DNA of 64,000 bases from Pedobacter cryoconitis (GTDB taxonomy: Bacteria; Bacteroidota; Bacteroidia; Sphingobacteriales; Sphingobacteriaceae), in the NCBI RefSeq assembly GCF_001590605.1, contig NZ_CP014504.1:930001-994000 (forward strand), written 5' to 3'. The notes under the pieces were generated by a model. The model saw only the letters and a program-made list of their open reading frames with translations. It was not told the origin of the DNA and made no database searches. The translations under genes were made by a program, and so were the position numbers. Each line of letters starts with the position of its first letter. The first letter of the stretch is position 1. Positions 19,209 through 27,894 of the stretch are shown in pieces.

Positions 19209-19919
19209 ATGTTATATGCAATAATCGCTGCGGGAGAAGGTTCCCGTCTTTCCAATGAGGGCTATATAGGTTTAAAGCCTATGGTCATGATCAATGGGGA
19301 AATGCTGATTGACCGGTTGATGAGAATTTTCATTAATAACGACGCGGAGGTAATCTATATTATAATTAACGAAAATTCTTCTGAATTAGCAGAATATTTA
19401 AAGAATTACGAATCTGCCGTACCGCTTAAAATCATTACAAAAACCACGGAGAGTTCTTTGCATAGTTTTCATGAATTGTTAGAAGAATTTAAGGATATAG
19501 AAGAGTTATGTCTGACTACGACTGATTCGGTTTTTGAAAAAGAAGAGTTCCAAAACTATATTGAAGATTTTAAAGCAAACAAAAATGATGATGGACTGTT
19601 AGCAGTTACGTCATTCATTGATGATGAAAGTCCATTGTATATCAATTTTGATCCTAACAATGTAATCAAACAAATTACTGACCATGCAACTCAGGAAAAA
19701 TCATTTGTTTCTGGTGGGATTTACTGCCTGCGTAAGAAAGCACTTGATCTGGTTCCTGTAGCAATTAATAGCGGACTACACCGGATGAGAAATTTTCAAA
19801 GACTTTTAATACAAAATAACCTGGTGGTAAGAGCGCATAGTTTTAATAAAATTATGGATGTTGATCATGTTTCAGATATTGAGAAAGCTGAACACTTTTT
19901 AAGCGAGGTAGAAAGATAA
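19209..19919 (+). CDS. NTP transferase domain protein (sugar- or alcohol-phosphate nucleotidyltransferase)
   Basis: The 236-residue protein opens with the nucleotide-binding loop AIIAAGEGSRL (4-14), then LKPMVMING with Lys23, as in RfbA/GlmU-N/IspD-like nucleotidyltransferases. TTTDSVF (about 110) supplies a metal-binding Asp, and SGGIYCL is the second substrate loop. It should activate a phosphorylated alcohol or sugar with CTP or another NTP. It is first in an operon: its stop abuts the GTG of the ATP-grasp gene, and a CDP-alcohol phosphatidyltransferase follows. This makes a CDP-alcohol product attractive. The substrate is unknown. Confidence 0.82.
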   Translation: MLYAIIAAGEGSRLSNEGYIGLKPMVMINGEMLIDRLMRIFINNDAEVIYIIINENSSELAEYLKNYESAVPLKIITKTTESSLHSFHELLEEFKDIEELCLTTTDSVFEKEEFQNYIEDFKANKNDDGLLAVTSFIDDESPLYINFDPNNVIKQITDHATQEKSFVSGGIYCLRKKALDLVPVAINSGLHRMRNFQRLLIQNNLVVRAHSFNKIMDVDHVSDIEKAEHFLSEVER

Positions 19920-20813
19920 GTGGACGAAAACGTAAATAAAATAACCCTGCTTGGGGTTAAAAGAGGGAGCATATTTTCTCCTAACCATATTGGTAACGAC
20001 GAGGCAATTTTTAACCTGACCATTTCGGAACTGGAAAAACTGGGTCACCAGGTTACGGTATGCACTGAAAATGAATTTTTAACTATGCCTGAGATAAAGG
20101 AAGAATTCATTTTTACGATGGCCAGGGAGAAAGATGTAATCTTAAAGCTGCAAGTACTGGAACGTTCTGGGAAAACTGTTATAAATTCTGGATTCGGTAT
20201 TGAGAATTGTTTTAGAATTAATATGACAAATGCTCTGATTAACGCAAATGTACCTTATCCTAAAAGTAAAATTACCTCAACGGAAGAGCTTGCTGCAGAT
20301 TTGTTTCAGGATTTACCCGGAGATGGATTCTGGATTAAAAGGGGTGATTTCCATGCCATTCATAAAGAAGACGTAACATATGTGGAATCTGAGGAGCAGG
20401 GAAGATATATTTTAAAAGAGTTTAGCCTCAGAGGAATACCTAATGCACTGATTTCTCAGAATTTATTAGGTGACCTGGTTAAGTTTTATGGGATCAGGGG
20501 AAGTGAGTTTTTCTACTTGTTTTATCCCTATGATCATAACCACCATAAATATGCTCAATATGAACAAACCAATGGAAAGACTTTCCATTATCCCTTTGAT
20601 CAGGAGCTGTTAAAAAGTGTAGCGAATACTGCTGCTGAAGCATTAAATATATTTGTTTACGGTGGCGATGCTATTGTGAGCAAAGATGGGACGTTTCGGA
20701 TCATAGACTTTAATGACTGGCCAAGTTTTGCACCGTGCAGAGCACAGGCTGCGCCATATATCGCACAATGTCTGATAGAAAATTTTACATTAAAAGTTGA
20801 TGAAAGAATTTAA
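19920..20813 (+). CDS. ATP-grasp superfamily ligase-like protein
   Basis: The 297-residue protein starts with GTG immediately after the previous stop. No closer ATG keeps the N-terminal fold (ITLLGVKRGSIFSPNHIGND). The ATP-grasp pattern is visible as FWIKRGDFHAIHKEDV (about 143-158), a strand with KFYGIRG, and the metal site near the end, GGDAIVSKDGTFRIIDFNDW with Asp and Asn ligands. Superfamily members form carboxylate-amine or carboxylate-thiol bonds, or phosphorylate, using ATP. Embedded between a nucleotidyltransferase and a CDP-alcohol transferase, it may add an amino acid or modify the head-group precursor. Function is inferred only. Confidence 0.72.
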   Translation: MDENVNKITLLGVKRGSIFSPNHIGNDEAIFNLTISELEKLGHQVTVCTENEFLTMPEIKEEFIFTMAREKDVILKLQVLERSGKTVINSGFGIENCFRINMTNALINANVPYPKSKITSTEELAADLFQDLPGDGFWIKRGDFHAIHKEDVTYVESEEQGRYILKEFSLRGIPNALISQNLLGDLVKFYGIRGSEFFYLFYPYDHNHHKYAQYEQTNGKTFHYPFDQELLKSVANTAAEALNIFVYGGDAIVSKDGTFRIIDFNDWPSFAPCRAQAAPYIAQCLIENFTLKVDERI

Positions 20814-21735
20814 CCTGACTGAGGAACAGTCAAAAATATCATTTGAGAATACACTGAAATCTAATGATACAGAAGAGAAAATAGATATCTACTTTTACCG
20901 CCCTATTGGTTATCAGATTGCACTATTTTGTGCGAAGCTCAATATTACTCCAAATACGGTTACGATAATCAGTATCTTTTTTGGTGTGGGGGCGGGGATT
21001 ATGTTCTATTTTCCAGATTTATGGCTGAATGTGATTGGGATGGGCTTGTTAATATTTGCCAATTCTCTGGATAGTGCAGATGGACAGCTTGCCAGGATTA
21101 CAAATAACAAAAGTCGTCTGGGAAGGATCCTTGATGGTTTTGCCGGGGACTTTTGGTTTGCGTCCATTCATATTGCGATTTGCTTGCGTCTTCAGAATGA
21201 AGGCTGGCCGGCCTGGATTTGGGTATTAGGTGTTGGCGCAGGGGTTTCCCATATTTTCCAGTCTGCTATGGCTGATTATTACCGTAATGTACATTTGTTT
21301 TTTATCAAAGGTGTGGCTGGAAGTGAGCTGGATAATACGGACGATTTGCAAAATGAATATGACAGGGATGTTAAGCAGACCAGTTTATTTTTACGGATAG
21401 TTGCTAAGGGGTACATTAATTATACCCGGTTACAGGAAAGATGTTCTCCTTATCTGCAGAAGTTTTTAAAGCTTGTCAAAAAAAGATACACAGCTGAATT
21501 ACCTGCAGATTTAATCAGTGAGTTTCGCACATTGAATAAGCCATTAATGAAGTATACAAATATTATCCAGTTCAATACCAGGGTAATCTTTTTGTTTCTG
21601 TGGTTGTTTCTGAATGAGACCTGGGTTTATTTTGTATTTGACCTGGTCGTTTTAAATTCGATCTTAATTTATATGGTGAACAGACAGGAAAAAATAAGCC
21701 GCATGTTTTACGAACGTCTGTCGCTTAAAGCTTAA
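20800..21735 (+). CDS. CDP-alcohol phosphatidyltransferase
   Basis: This 311-residue integral membrane enzyme has the complete signature D(94)G-x2-A(98)R-x8-G(108)-x3-D(112)-x3-D(116), preceded by IFANSLDSAD. It thus carries all catalytic and metal-binding acidic residues. The family moves a phospho-alcohol from a CDP donor to a lipid or alcohol acceptor, as in PE, PS or PI(P) synthesis. The C-terminal part (about 160-260) is longer than in PgsA or PssA. The ATG at 20800 overlaps the ATP-grasp gene by 14 bases; the UPF0104 gene starts 4 bases downstream. It is the likely core enzyme of the operon. Confidence 0.9.
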   Translation: MKEFNLTEEQSKISFENTLKSNDTEEKIDIYFYRPIGYQIALFCAKLNITPNTVTIISIFFGVGAGIMFYFPDLWLNVIGMGLLIFANSLDSADGQLARITNNKSRLGRILDGFAGDFWFASIHIAICLRLQNEGWPAWIWVLGVGAGVSHIFQSAMADYYRNVHLFFIKGVAGSELDNTDDLQNEYDRDVKQTSLFLRIVAKGYINYTRLQERCSPYLQKFLKLVKKRYTAELPADLISEFRTLNKPLMKYTNIIQFNTRVIFLFLWLFLNETWVYFVFDLVVLNSILIYMVNRQEKISRMFYERLSLKA

Positions 21736-21739
21736 ATCA

Positions 21740-22726
21740 ATGAATAGTAAGGCTTATAAGGTAATATTCATGGCACTGGGCATTGTCACGCTCGGCTTTA
21801 TGATCTACAAACTGGGTTTCCATGAAATTCTGGGAAATATAGAAAAAACGGGCGGATGGTTCATTCCTATTATAGGAAGCTGGCTGGTTATTTACGGACT
21901 GAATGCGCTTGCATTTCGTCAGATTATTGAAGAGCCTGCGTTACCTGAAAGTAAGTTGCCTTTTTCAACGGTTTTGCGGTTAACGATTACCGGATATGCA
22001 ATCAATTATGTTACTCCTTTTGTAGCCCTTGGTGGTGAGCCTTACCGGATCATGGAGCTTAAAAAGTTTATGGGTATTCATAAAGCAACTTCTTCTGTGT
22101 TGTTATATGGAATGATGCATGTCTTTTCACATATTGTTTTCTGGGTGCTTTCGATCTTATTGATCCTGGCAGTATTACCGCTGGAATCAACGATGGTTAT
22201 TGGTTGTATTATTGGCTTTATTGTAGGTATCCTGATTATTTTATGGTTTTTAAGTATCTATAAAAAGGGTTTCACGGTCAATACTTTTTTACTCTTGCAA
22301 AAGTTGCCTTTTGTCAAAAAATATGCGACTAACTTTTTAAAGGAGAAATCGGAATCTCTGCACGAAGTGGATGATCAGATCCGGATGTTATATGAACAAC
22401 GGAAGTCACGTTTTTTGATGGCACTTCTGTATGAAATCCTGGCCAGGATAGTTACTTGTGCAGAGATCTATTTTACAGCGGTGGCCATTGGTTTGGATAT
22501 GACAGTTTCGCAAGCGCTGATTATCAGTTCGGCTTCTTCATTATTTGCAAACATTATTTTCTTCTTTCCTATGCAGCTTGGGGTAAGAGAAGGAGGGCTG
22601 GCACTTGCACTTCGTAGTGTGGGTTTACCAGCAGAAACTGGTATTTTTATTGGGATCATCATGAGAATCAGAGAAATAGTGTGGATTATCTTTGGCTTTA
22701 TTTTAATGAGAGTTTCAAAAAGATAA
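21740..22726 (+). CDS. Lysylphosphatidylglycerol-synthase-TM/UPF0104-type flippase-like membrane protein
   Basis: This 328-residue protein with about eight transmembrane helices belongs to the UPF0104/LPG_synthase_TM (AglD/YbhN-like) group: GYAINYVTPFVALGGEPYR, then a long loop and FFPMQLGVREGGLALALR near the C-terminus are the family signatures. In MprF the homologous part flips lipids. Many stand-alone members sit next to glycolipid or lipid head-group enzymes. The gene overlaps nothing but starts 4 bases after the CDP-alcohol transferase stop, so it probably translocates that enzyme's product. Biochemical proof for stand-alone members is limited. Confidence 0.85.
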   Translation: MNSKAYKVIFMALGIVTLGFMIYKLGFHEILGNIEKTGGWFIPIIGSWLVIYGLNALAFRQIIEEPALPESKLPFSTVLRLTITGYAINYVTPFVALGGEPYRIMELKKFMGIHKATSSVLLYGMMHVFSHIVFWVLSILLILAVLPLESTMVIGCIIGFIVGILIILWFLSIYKKGFTVNTFLLLQKLPFVKKYATNFLKEKSESLHEVDDQIRMLYEQRKSRFLMALLYEILARIVTCAEIYFTAVAIGLDMTVSQALIISSASSLFANIIFFFPMQLGVREGGLALALRSVGLPAETGIFIGIIMRIREIVWIIFGFILMRVSKR

Positions 22727-22772
22727 TTTGAAAATATCATGTACTTTTGTCAGGAATAAAATATTCAATCAT

Positions 22773-23492
22773 ATGATAAAAGGACTCTTATTTGATTACG
22801 GCGGGACGATTGATACCAATGGCCTTCATTGGGCAGTAGTATTAAAAAACAGCTATCAGAAATTCGATATACAAATACCAAAAGACTTATTTTTCAAGGC
22901 CTATTCTTTTGGAGAAAGAAGCCTGGCTATTCACCCCATTGTAAAGCCTTCATTTACCTTTTTACAAGTATTACGTGCAAAAATTGAACAGCAGTTTATT
23001 TTTTTACAGGAGAATGGATTTGAAATTGACAAAAAATACATTGAACTGATTGCCAGTGATTGTAATGCGTTTGCCAGACAGACTGTTCAAAATGCCAAAG
23101 TTATTCTGGAAGAATTAGCTGCAGCTTATCCTTTAGTTATGGTTTCTAATTTCTATGGAAATCTGAATGCCGTACTGGAAGATTTTGGGATCAGACATCT
23201 TTTTGCTGAAGTAGTTGAATCTGCTGTAGCAGGGGTAAGAAAGCCTGATCCTGCAATTTATGGGTTGGGTGTAAAAGCTTTAGGTTTTAATCCTGAAGAG
23301 TGCATGGTCATAGGAGATTCTTTCAGTAAGGATATTATCCCGGCTAAAGAGATTGGATGCCGTACAGTGTGGCTGAATGGTATTGGATGGGAAGATGATG
23401 ACCATTTAAGTGCTTCCAATACCAACGGTGTCCTGGCTGATGAAGAAATCAAGGATTTTTCAGCGCTTAAAAAGTACCTGGTTACTACCTGA
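22773..23492 (+). CDS. HAD-superfamily hydrolase-like protein
   Basis: I choose the ATG at 22773 because it gives the normal HAD start MIKGLLFDYGGTIDTNG; a TTG at 22728 would add 15 residues. Motif I is DYGGT: nucleophile Asp8 is present, but the second Asp of DxDxT is Gly. Later motifs are VSNFYG (motif II), RKPDPAIY (Lys of motif III) and VIGDSFSKDIIPAKEIG (motif IV). In HAD phosphatases the second Asp is the general acid, so activity may differ. TACTTTTG at 22742-22749 could be an internal promoter. It closes the five-gene head-group cluster. Confidence 0.82.
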   Translation: MIKGLLFDYGGTIDTNGLHWAVVLKNSYQKFDIQIPKDLFFKAYSFGERSLAIHPIVKPSFTFLQVLRAKIEQQFIFLQENGFEIDKKYIELIASDCNAFARQTVQNAKVILEELAAAYPLVMVSNFYGNLNAVLEDFGIRHLFAEVVESAVAGVRKPDPAIYGLGVKALGFNPEECMVIGDSFSKDIIPAKEIGCRTVWLNGIGWEDDDHLSASNTNGVLADEEIKDFSALKKYLVTT

Positions 23493-23516
23493 GTTTAATT
23501 GTAATACCCCAGAAAA

Positions 23517-24890
23517 TTGGCAGCAATACCCGCTATTAAATTATCCGAACTTACCCGTCAGATTCAGGAAACAATCCACGGTGTTTTTGGCTCGAAAACA
23601 TTTTGGGTAATTGCCGATATTACGAATTATACTTATAAACCTCAAAGTAATTTCCATTATTTTGAACTGGTTGAAAAAGATAAATCTTCTGCGAAAATCC
23701 TGGCTAAAATAGGAGGGAGAGCATGGGGTAATGCTTCTGTGAATATTTCTAATTTTGAGAAGGCTACGGGGCAGCAATTTAAGAATGATATTAATGTGTT
23801 AATTCAGGTTGCAGTGCAGTATAATCCTTCTTTTGGGTTACAACTTAACCTGCTTGATATTGATACTACATTTACTTTAGGCCGATTTGAACAACAGCGT
23901 AAAGAAACGCTGGACAGGCTGGTGAGGGATAATCCTTCATTTATTCGTGTGGTAGACGGTCAATACCGGACCAGGAACAATGAGTTGCCTTTAAACAGGG
24001 TCTTACAACAGATTGCGGTAATATCATCTGATACTTCTGCTGGTTACCATGATTTCAAGCATACACTGGAGAATAATACTTTCGGTTATCATTTTGACGT
24101 TGATGATTACTTTGCGTTGGTGCAGGGAGAAGGGAATGCGGGGCAGTTTTTAACTAAACTTATCCAGGTATTTGGTTCAGGCAAGCAATATGATGCATTG
24201 GTGATTATCAGGGGAGGTGGTGCTCAAACAGATTTCCTTATTTTCGATAACTATGAACTTAATCGCGCGATTGCGAAATTCCCCATTCCGGTAATTACAG
24301 GGATCGGCCACCAGAAAAATGAAACTATTGCCGATTTAATGGCACATACTTCTACAAAAACACCAACAAAGGCGGCAGAGATGCTGATTGCACACAACAG
24401 GAATTTTGAAGAAGCTGTATTGTCTGTTCAGCAGCACCTGGTAATCCGGACTTTTCAAATGATGAACCAGCATAAGGAGTTGCTGACCAGGTTAAACCAG
24501 ACGATTATTAACTCATCGAAAAACCTGCTGCACGAAAAACACAGGGATATCCTGAATCTTTCGGGCATGGTGCTGACCAATCCTAAAATTATGATCTCCA
24601 ATAAGCGCAAAGACCTGAAAAACCTGCTGGAGAACTTTAAATCCTTTAACCGGATGTATTTTGCGAATCATAGCAGGTATATTGGCCATTTTGAATCTGT
24701 AGTGAGAATGATGAGCCCGCAGAATATTTTGAACAAAGGATTTGCCATTGTAAAAATAAATGGCCAGATTGTAAATAATGCCGATGCGATTGAGCCTGGA
24801 ACGGAGCTTACTATAGCTTTGAGTTCAGCAGAAATCAATACAAAAGTTTTAGCTAAAATATCCCGCAATGGAAAAGAATTTGAATTATGA
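23517..24890 (+). CDS. xseA: Exodeoxyribonuclease VII large subunit
   Basis: This 457-residue protein has the OB-fold N-domain (LSELTRQIQETIHGVFGSKTFWVIADITNY), then the catalytic domain with VISSDTSAGYHDF, ALVIIRGGGAQTDFLIFD, IPVITGIGHQKNETIADLMAH and a long coiled-coil region (about 300-400). A C-terminal segment with LNKGFAIVKINGQIV is also diagnostic. With XseB it degrades single-stranded DNA into oligonucleotides. No ATG fits the N-domain, so the TTG at 23517, 24 bases after the HAD stop, is the best start. It overlaps xseB by 23 bases. Confidence 0.95.
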   Translation: MAAIPAIKLSELTRQIQETIHGVFGSKTFWVIADITNYTYKPQSNFHYFELVEKDKSSAKILAKIGGRAWGNASVNISNFEKATGQQFKNDINVLIQVAVQYNPSFGLQLNLLDIDTTFTLGRFEQQRKETLDRLVRDNPSFIRVVDGQYRTRNNELPLNRVLQQIAVISSDTSAGYHDFKHTLENNTFGYHFDVDDYFALVQGEGNAGQFLTKLIQVFGSGKQYDALVIIRGGGAQTDFLIFDNYELNRAIAKFPIPVITGIGHQKNETIADLMAHTSTKTPTKAAEMLIAHNRNFEEAVLSVQQHLVIRTFQMMNQHKELLTRLNQTIINSSKNLLHEKHRDILNLSGMVLTNPKIMISNKRKDLKNLLENFKSFNRMYFANHSRYIGHFESVVRMMSPQNILNKGFAIVKINGQIVNNADAIEPGTELTIALSSAEINTKVLAKISRNGKEFEL

Positions 24891-25074
24891 AGCGGCTTAT
24901 AGTGAACTGACACAAATTGCCCAGGAAATAGAAACTGAAGCTGTTTCTGTAGATGTACTTGCCGAAAAAGTAAAACGGGCTTCCGAACTGATTGCTTTTT
25001 GTCAGACAAAATTGAGGTCCACTGAGACTGAAGTCAACAAAATTATAAAGCAGATGGAAAACCAACCCTTATAG
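24868..25074 (+). CDS. xseB: Exodeoxyribonuclease VII small subunit
   Basis: This 68-residue all-helical protein (NYEAAYSELTQIAQEIETEA, then AEKVKRASELIAFCQTKLR) matches the XseB family in length and in its two-helix pattern. It binds the coiled coil of XseA in the cytoplasmic nuclease complex. The ATG lies inside the end of xseA, the usual coupling for this pair. It is followed after 36 bases by the TPR gene. Confidence 0.95.
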   Translation: MEKNLNYEAAYSELTQIAQEIETEAVSVDVLAEKVKRASELIAFCQTKLRSTETEVNKIIKQMENQPL

Positions 25075-25110
25075 TTACATTCGTCCACCATTTAATTTAA
25101 AAAATCAGCC

Positions 25111-26025
25111 ATGTTAGTTTATAGTCCAGAAGAAGAAGAAGTATTTTTTGATCAGATTGATCAGGTTTATACACTGACTGAGTCTCAGAATTTAGAAGAA
25201 GCTGAACAGCTTTTATTAGAGATTAATGAATCGATCCCTCATCCTAAAGAAAATTGCAGTGTTGGCGGCATATTGCTGGACAGCATTTTCTCTTTTTATG
25301 AGCAGACCGGTCAGGTTGAAAAGGCATTGCCTCATTTTTTAAAAGAAACTGAATATCTGCAGGAAAAAATGAAGACTGAAACTGTAAAAAGTTCTGGTCA
25401 TTTTATTACCACGGGCAGCATTTATTATGCGCTTGGCGACCTGGATAAAGCAAGAGTATATTTTAAAATTGCCCATGGTTTAGGGAAAAATAGCATTTTT
25501 CATGATTTTAATGCAGATTTTCTGCATATGGCAGTAACCTCTGATGTGGAATTTGAAGAGTTCAAACAGAATTTTGTTCCTGTTGATGGTTCATTACAAG
25601 AAGAGCTGACGGATGAGCAGCAGGACTTGATGGAAGAATATTGTGAGCAGGGAAACCTGGAGATGGATGCAGAGAATTTCGATAAAGCTGCCGGATGGTT
25701 CCAGAAAGCGTTAGACGTATTGCCAGCGCCTAAAGAAGATTGGGAAGCAGCAGGGTGGGTTTCTGCCTCTTGTGGCGATGCTTATTTCAATGCAGGGAAA
25801 TACAAGGAAGCTTTGGAACATTTGCTTGTAGCGCATGATATTTATATTAGTGAGGAAGAAGTGAACCCTTTTGTATTGCTTAGATTAGGCGAGACTTATT
25901 TTGAGCTGGGAGATCATGAAAATGCAACCTCAAATCTATTGGCAGCTTATGAAATGGAAGGGGCTGAGCTATTTGAGGATGACCAGAAATATCTGACGTA
26001 CCTTAAAACAAAACATAAACTTTAA
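25111..26025 (+). CDS. Tetratricopeptide repeat protein
   Basis: This 304-residue acidic protein has no signal peptide. TPR-like helix pairs are visible at about 15-45 (SQNLEEAEQLLLEINE), 95-135 (GSIYYALGDLDKARVYF), 185-225 (LEMDAENFDKAAGWFQKAL), 232-260 (GDAYFNAGKYKEALEHLL) and 265-290 (LGETYFELGDHENATSNLLAAYE). It is a cytosolic scaffold of unknown partner. It follows xseB by 36 bases and may be the last gene of that operon. The stop overlaps the opposing response regulator gene by four bases. Confidence 0.85.
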   Translation: MLVYSPEEEEVFFDQIDQVYTLTESQNLEEAEQLLLEINESIPHPKENCSVGGILLDSIFSFYEQTGQVEKALPHFLKETEYLQEKMKTETVKSSGHFITTGSIYYALGDLDKARVYFKIAHGLGKNSIFHDFNADFLHMAVTSDVEFEEFKQNFVPVDGSLQEELTDEQQDLMEEYCEQGNLEMDAENFDKAAGWFQKALDVLPAPKEDWEAAGWVSASCGDAYFNAGKYKEALEHLLVAHDIYISEEEVNPFVLLRLGETYFELGDHENATSNLLAAYEMEGAELFEDDQKYLTYLKTKHKL

Positions 26026-26384
26026 GCACTGATCAGTTGGTGCGCTATTGTGGAGAGTAAGAAAGAGATATCGAATGGTTTAGCTACAACTTCATCTGCA
26101 CATATCTCTTTCACTATCTCCGGTTTAGGATGCGTTGATAATACGATCACCGGAATATGGCTGAAGTCTTCTGCGGCCTTAATGGTTTTACATAAAGCGG
26201 TTCCTTCTTCAGTAGGACTGATTACGTCCAGCAGAATTGCATCAGGCTGGAAATTTCTGATATGTTCGAATATTTCTTTTTCTGAAGACAGCAAGTCGAC
26301 ATGATAGCCTTCATCTGTCAGTACAATATTAATCAGTTCAAGAATATCTCTGTTCTTTTCCAATACTAATATCTTTTTATTCAT
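26022..26384 (-). CDS. Stand-alone response regulator receiver domain
   Basis: This 120-residue single-domain CheY-like protein has phospho-acceptor Asp53 (ILLDV), Ser83/Thr84 and Lys102 (VAKPF) all present. The acidic pocket that normally reads DD at residues 9-10 is here E9-K10 (VLEKNRD), a weakening change for Mg2+ binding. It has no output domain, so it would act by protein contact or in a phosphorelay. No kinase gene lies nearby. It converges on the TPR gene with a 4-base overlap and has its own promoter region to the right. Confidence 0.88.
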   Translation of the reverse strand: MNKKILVLEKNRDILELINIVLTDEGYHVDLLSSEKEIFEHIRNFQPDAILLDVISPTEEGTALCKTIKAAEDFSHIPVIVLSTHPKPEIVKEICADEVVAKPFDISFLLSTIAHQLISA

Positions 26385-26572
26385 AAGGCTTTATATCCTG
26401 TTCTTTATTGGAAGATAGTTAAACATCCGGTGAACAAAAATAAGTACAAATTTTGACCGGTATGAAATTACAGCGTCATTTTTCTTCCGCTTCCAAAAAG
26501 ACGATTATAGCTTATTTTTCAGATAGGATAGCAATTAAAATGCTGTTCTATAGGTTTAATTCCCAAAAGTTA

Positions 26573-26580
26573 TATATTTG
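26573..26580 (+). promoter_or_regulatory. -7 promoter box of the histone H1-like gene
   Basis: TATATTTG fits the Bacteroidota TAnnTTTG -7 consensus. It ends 21 bases before the ATG at 26602. A -33 element is less clear. Confidence 0.55.
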
Positions 26581-26601
26581 GCTCTGTATAAAAAATTAAA
26601 C

Positions 26602-26781
26602 ATGGAAAAATTTTCAAAACTAAAAGAATTGCTTGCTTCTGTTGAAGTTGATGCTGAGAAGTTTTATTCTGCAGGTAATAGTGCAGCGGGAACAAGAGTA
26701 CGTAAAGCGATGCAGGATTTAAAAGTTCTTGCTCAGGATATCCGTACTGAAGTAACTGAGAAAAAAAACACAGCTAAATAA
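26602..26781 (+). CDS. Histone H1-like small basic protein
   Basis: The ATG at 26602 gives 59 residues: MEKFSKLKELLASVEVDAEK, then FYSAGNSAAGTRVRKAMQDL, ending TEKKNTAK. This matches the short histone H1/Hc1-like proteins common in Bacteroidota. They are rich in Lys and Ala and thought to bind or compact DNA, or to act as small nucleoid proteins. A TTG at 26578 would add 8 residues but overlaps the -7 box. It is monocistronic, bounded by the promoter and a terminator. Family recognition is good; a chromatin function is not proven for this group. Confidence 0.8.
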   Translation: MEKFSKLKELLASVEVDAEKFYSAGNSAAGTRVRKAMQDLKVLAQDIRTEVTEKKNTAK

Positions 26782-26801
26782 AGTTAGCACAACCTTACCT
26801 G

Positions 26802-26832
26802 AAAAGGGGGTTTCATTACCCTCTTTTTTTTT
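26802..26832 (+). terminator. Rho-independent terminator of the histone H1-like gene
   Basis: AAAAGGGGG pairs with CCCTCTTTT (one wobble) around an 8-base loop, followed by a T-run. It ends just before the aldo/keto reductase start. Confidence 0.8.
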
Positions 26833-26842
26833 GAATTTTTCT

Positions 26843-27847
26843 ATGCCATACCTAGCCAAACCAGAACGTTATACTCAAATGCAATACCGCCGTTGCGGTA
26901 AAAGTGGTTTAAAATTACCTGCTATCTCTTTAGGGTTATGGCATAATTTCGGACACGTTGATCAGCTGGAAAATTCCAGGAATATTATAAAATTCGCTTT
27001 TGATAGTGGAATTACACATTTTGATCTTGCAAATAATTATGGTCCGCCTCCCGGATCAGCAGAAGAGAACTTCGGTACAATCTTAAAGCAGGATTTTTCG
27101 GCTTACCGGGATGAAATGATTATTTCTTCTAAAGCTGGTTATACGATGTGGGATGGTCCTTATGGGGACTGGGGATCTAAAAAATATTTAGTTTCCAGTC
27201 TGGATCAGAGTTTAAAACGGATGGGACTTGATTATGTAGATATCTTTTATCACCATCGTCCGGATCCGGAGACGCCTCTGGAAGAAACAATGGCTACACT
27301 TGATTTAATGGTCCGTCAGGGAAAGGCTTTATATGTTGGGATTTCAAATTATGCTGCGCCTGAAGCGGCTGAAGCCTTGCGTATTTTAAAAGAATTGGGT
27401 ACCCCATGTTTAATTCATCAGCCTAAATATTCCATGTTTGAAAGATGGATAGAGGGCGGGTTATTAGACTTGTTGGGTGAACAGGGTGTTGGTTGTATCC
27501 CATTTTCACCGTTGGCCCAGGGTTTACTCACGAATAAATATCTGCATGGGATTCCTGAAGATTCAAGGGCGGCAAAGCCACATGGATTCTTACAGGAAAA
27601 CCAGATTACTGCGGAACGTCTTCAGCAGTTGCAGGAATTAAATACTTTAGCGGTTAAACGCGGACAGAGCCTGGCACAAATGGCTTTATCCTGGATTTTA
27701 AGAGATGATCGGATCACTTCGGTACTCGTAGGGGCAAGCAGGGCAGAGCAGCTTGCAGATTCGATTAAATGCCTTGATCAGCTGTCTTTTAGCGAAGAGG
27801 AATTGAGTCTGATTGAACATGTTTTATCTGATCCGGCTAAAAACTGA
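26843..27847 (+). CDS. Aldo/keto reductase (YghZ / L-glyceraldehyde-3-phosphate reductase type)
   Basis: The ATG at 26843 gives 334 residues; a TTG at 26831 lies in the terminator T-run and is rejected. The catalytic tetrad is Asp61, Tyr66 (FDLANNYGPPPGSAEENFG), Lys97 (ISSKAGY) and His138 (FYHHRPDPETPLEETM). The loop TMWDGPYGDWGSKKYL is typical of the YghZ/Kvbeta-like subgroup, which reduces L-glyceraldehyde 3-phosphate and methylglyoxal with NADPH. It is cytosolic and single, between two terminators. The exact physiological substrate is uncertain. Confidence 0.9.
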   Translation: MPYLAKPERYTQMQYRRCGKSGLKLPAISLGLWHNFGHVDQLENSRNIIKFAFDSGITHFDLANNYGPPPGSAEENFGTILKQDFSAYRDEMIISSKAGYTMWDGPYGDWGSKKYLVSSLDQSLKRMGLDYVDIFYHHRPDPETPLEETMATLDLMVRQGKALYVGISNYAAPEAAEALRILKELGTPCLIHQPKYSMFERWIEGGLLDLLGEQGVGCIPFSPLAQGLLTNKYLHGIPEDSRAAKPHGFLQENQITAERLQQLQELNTLAVKRGQSLAQMALSWILRDDRITSVLVGASRAEQLADSIKCLDQLSFSEEELSLIEHVLSDPAKN

Positions 27848-27894
27848 TTTTACTGACCGATATAAAAAATCAGTAAGTTTGCAGCCTTAAACGG

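Noticed and set aside
24668..25009. 113-codon antisense frame over xseA/xseB
   Set aside because: Both sense genes are certain and overlap each other here; the antisense frame has no features.
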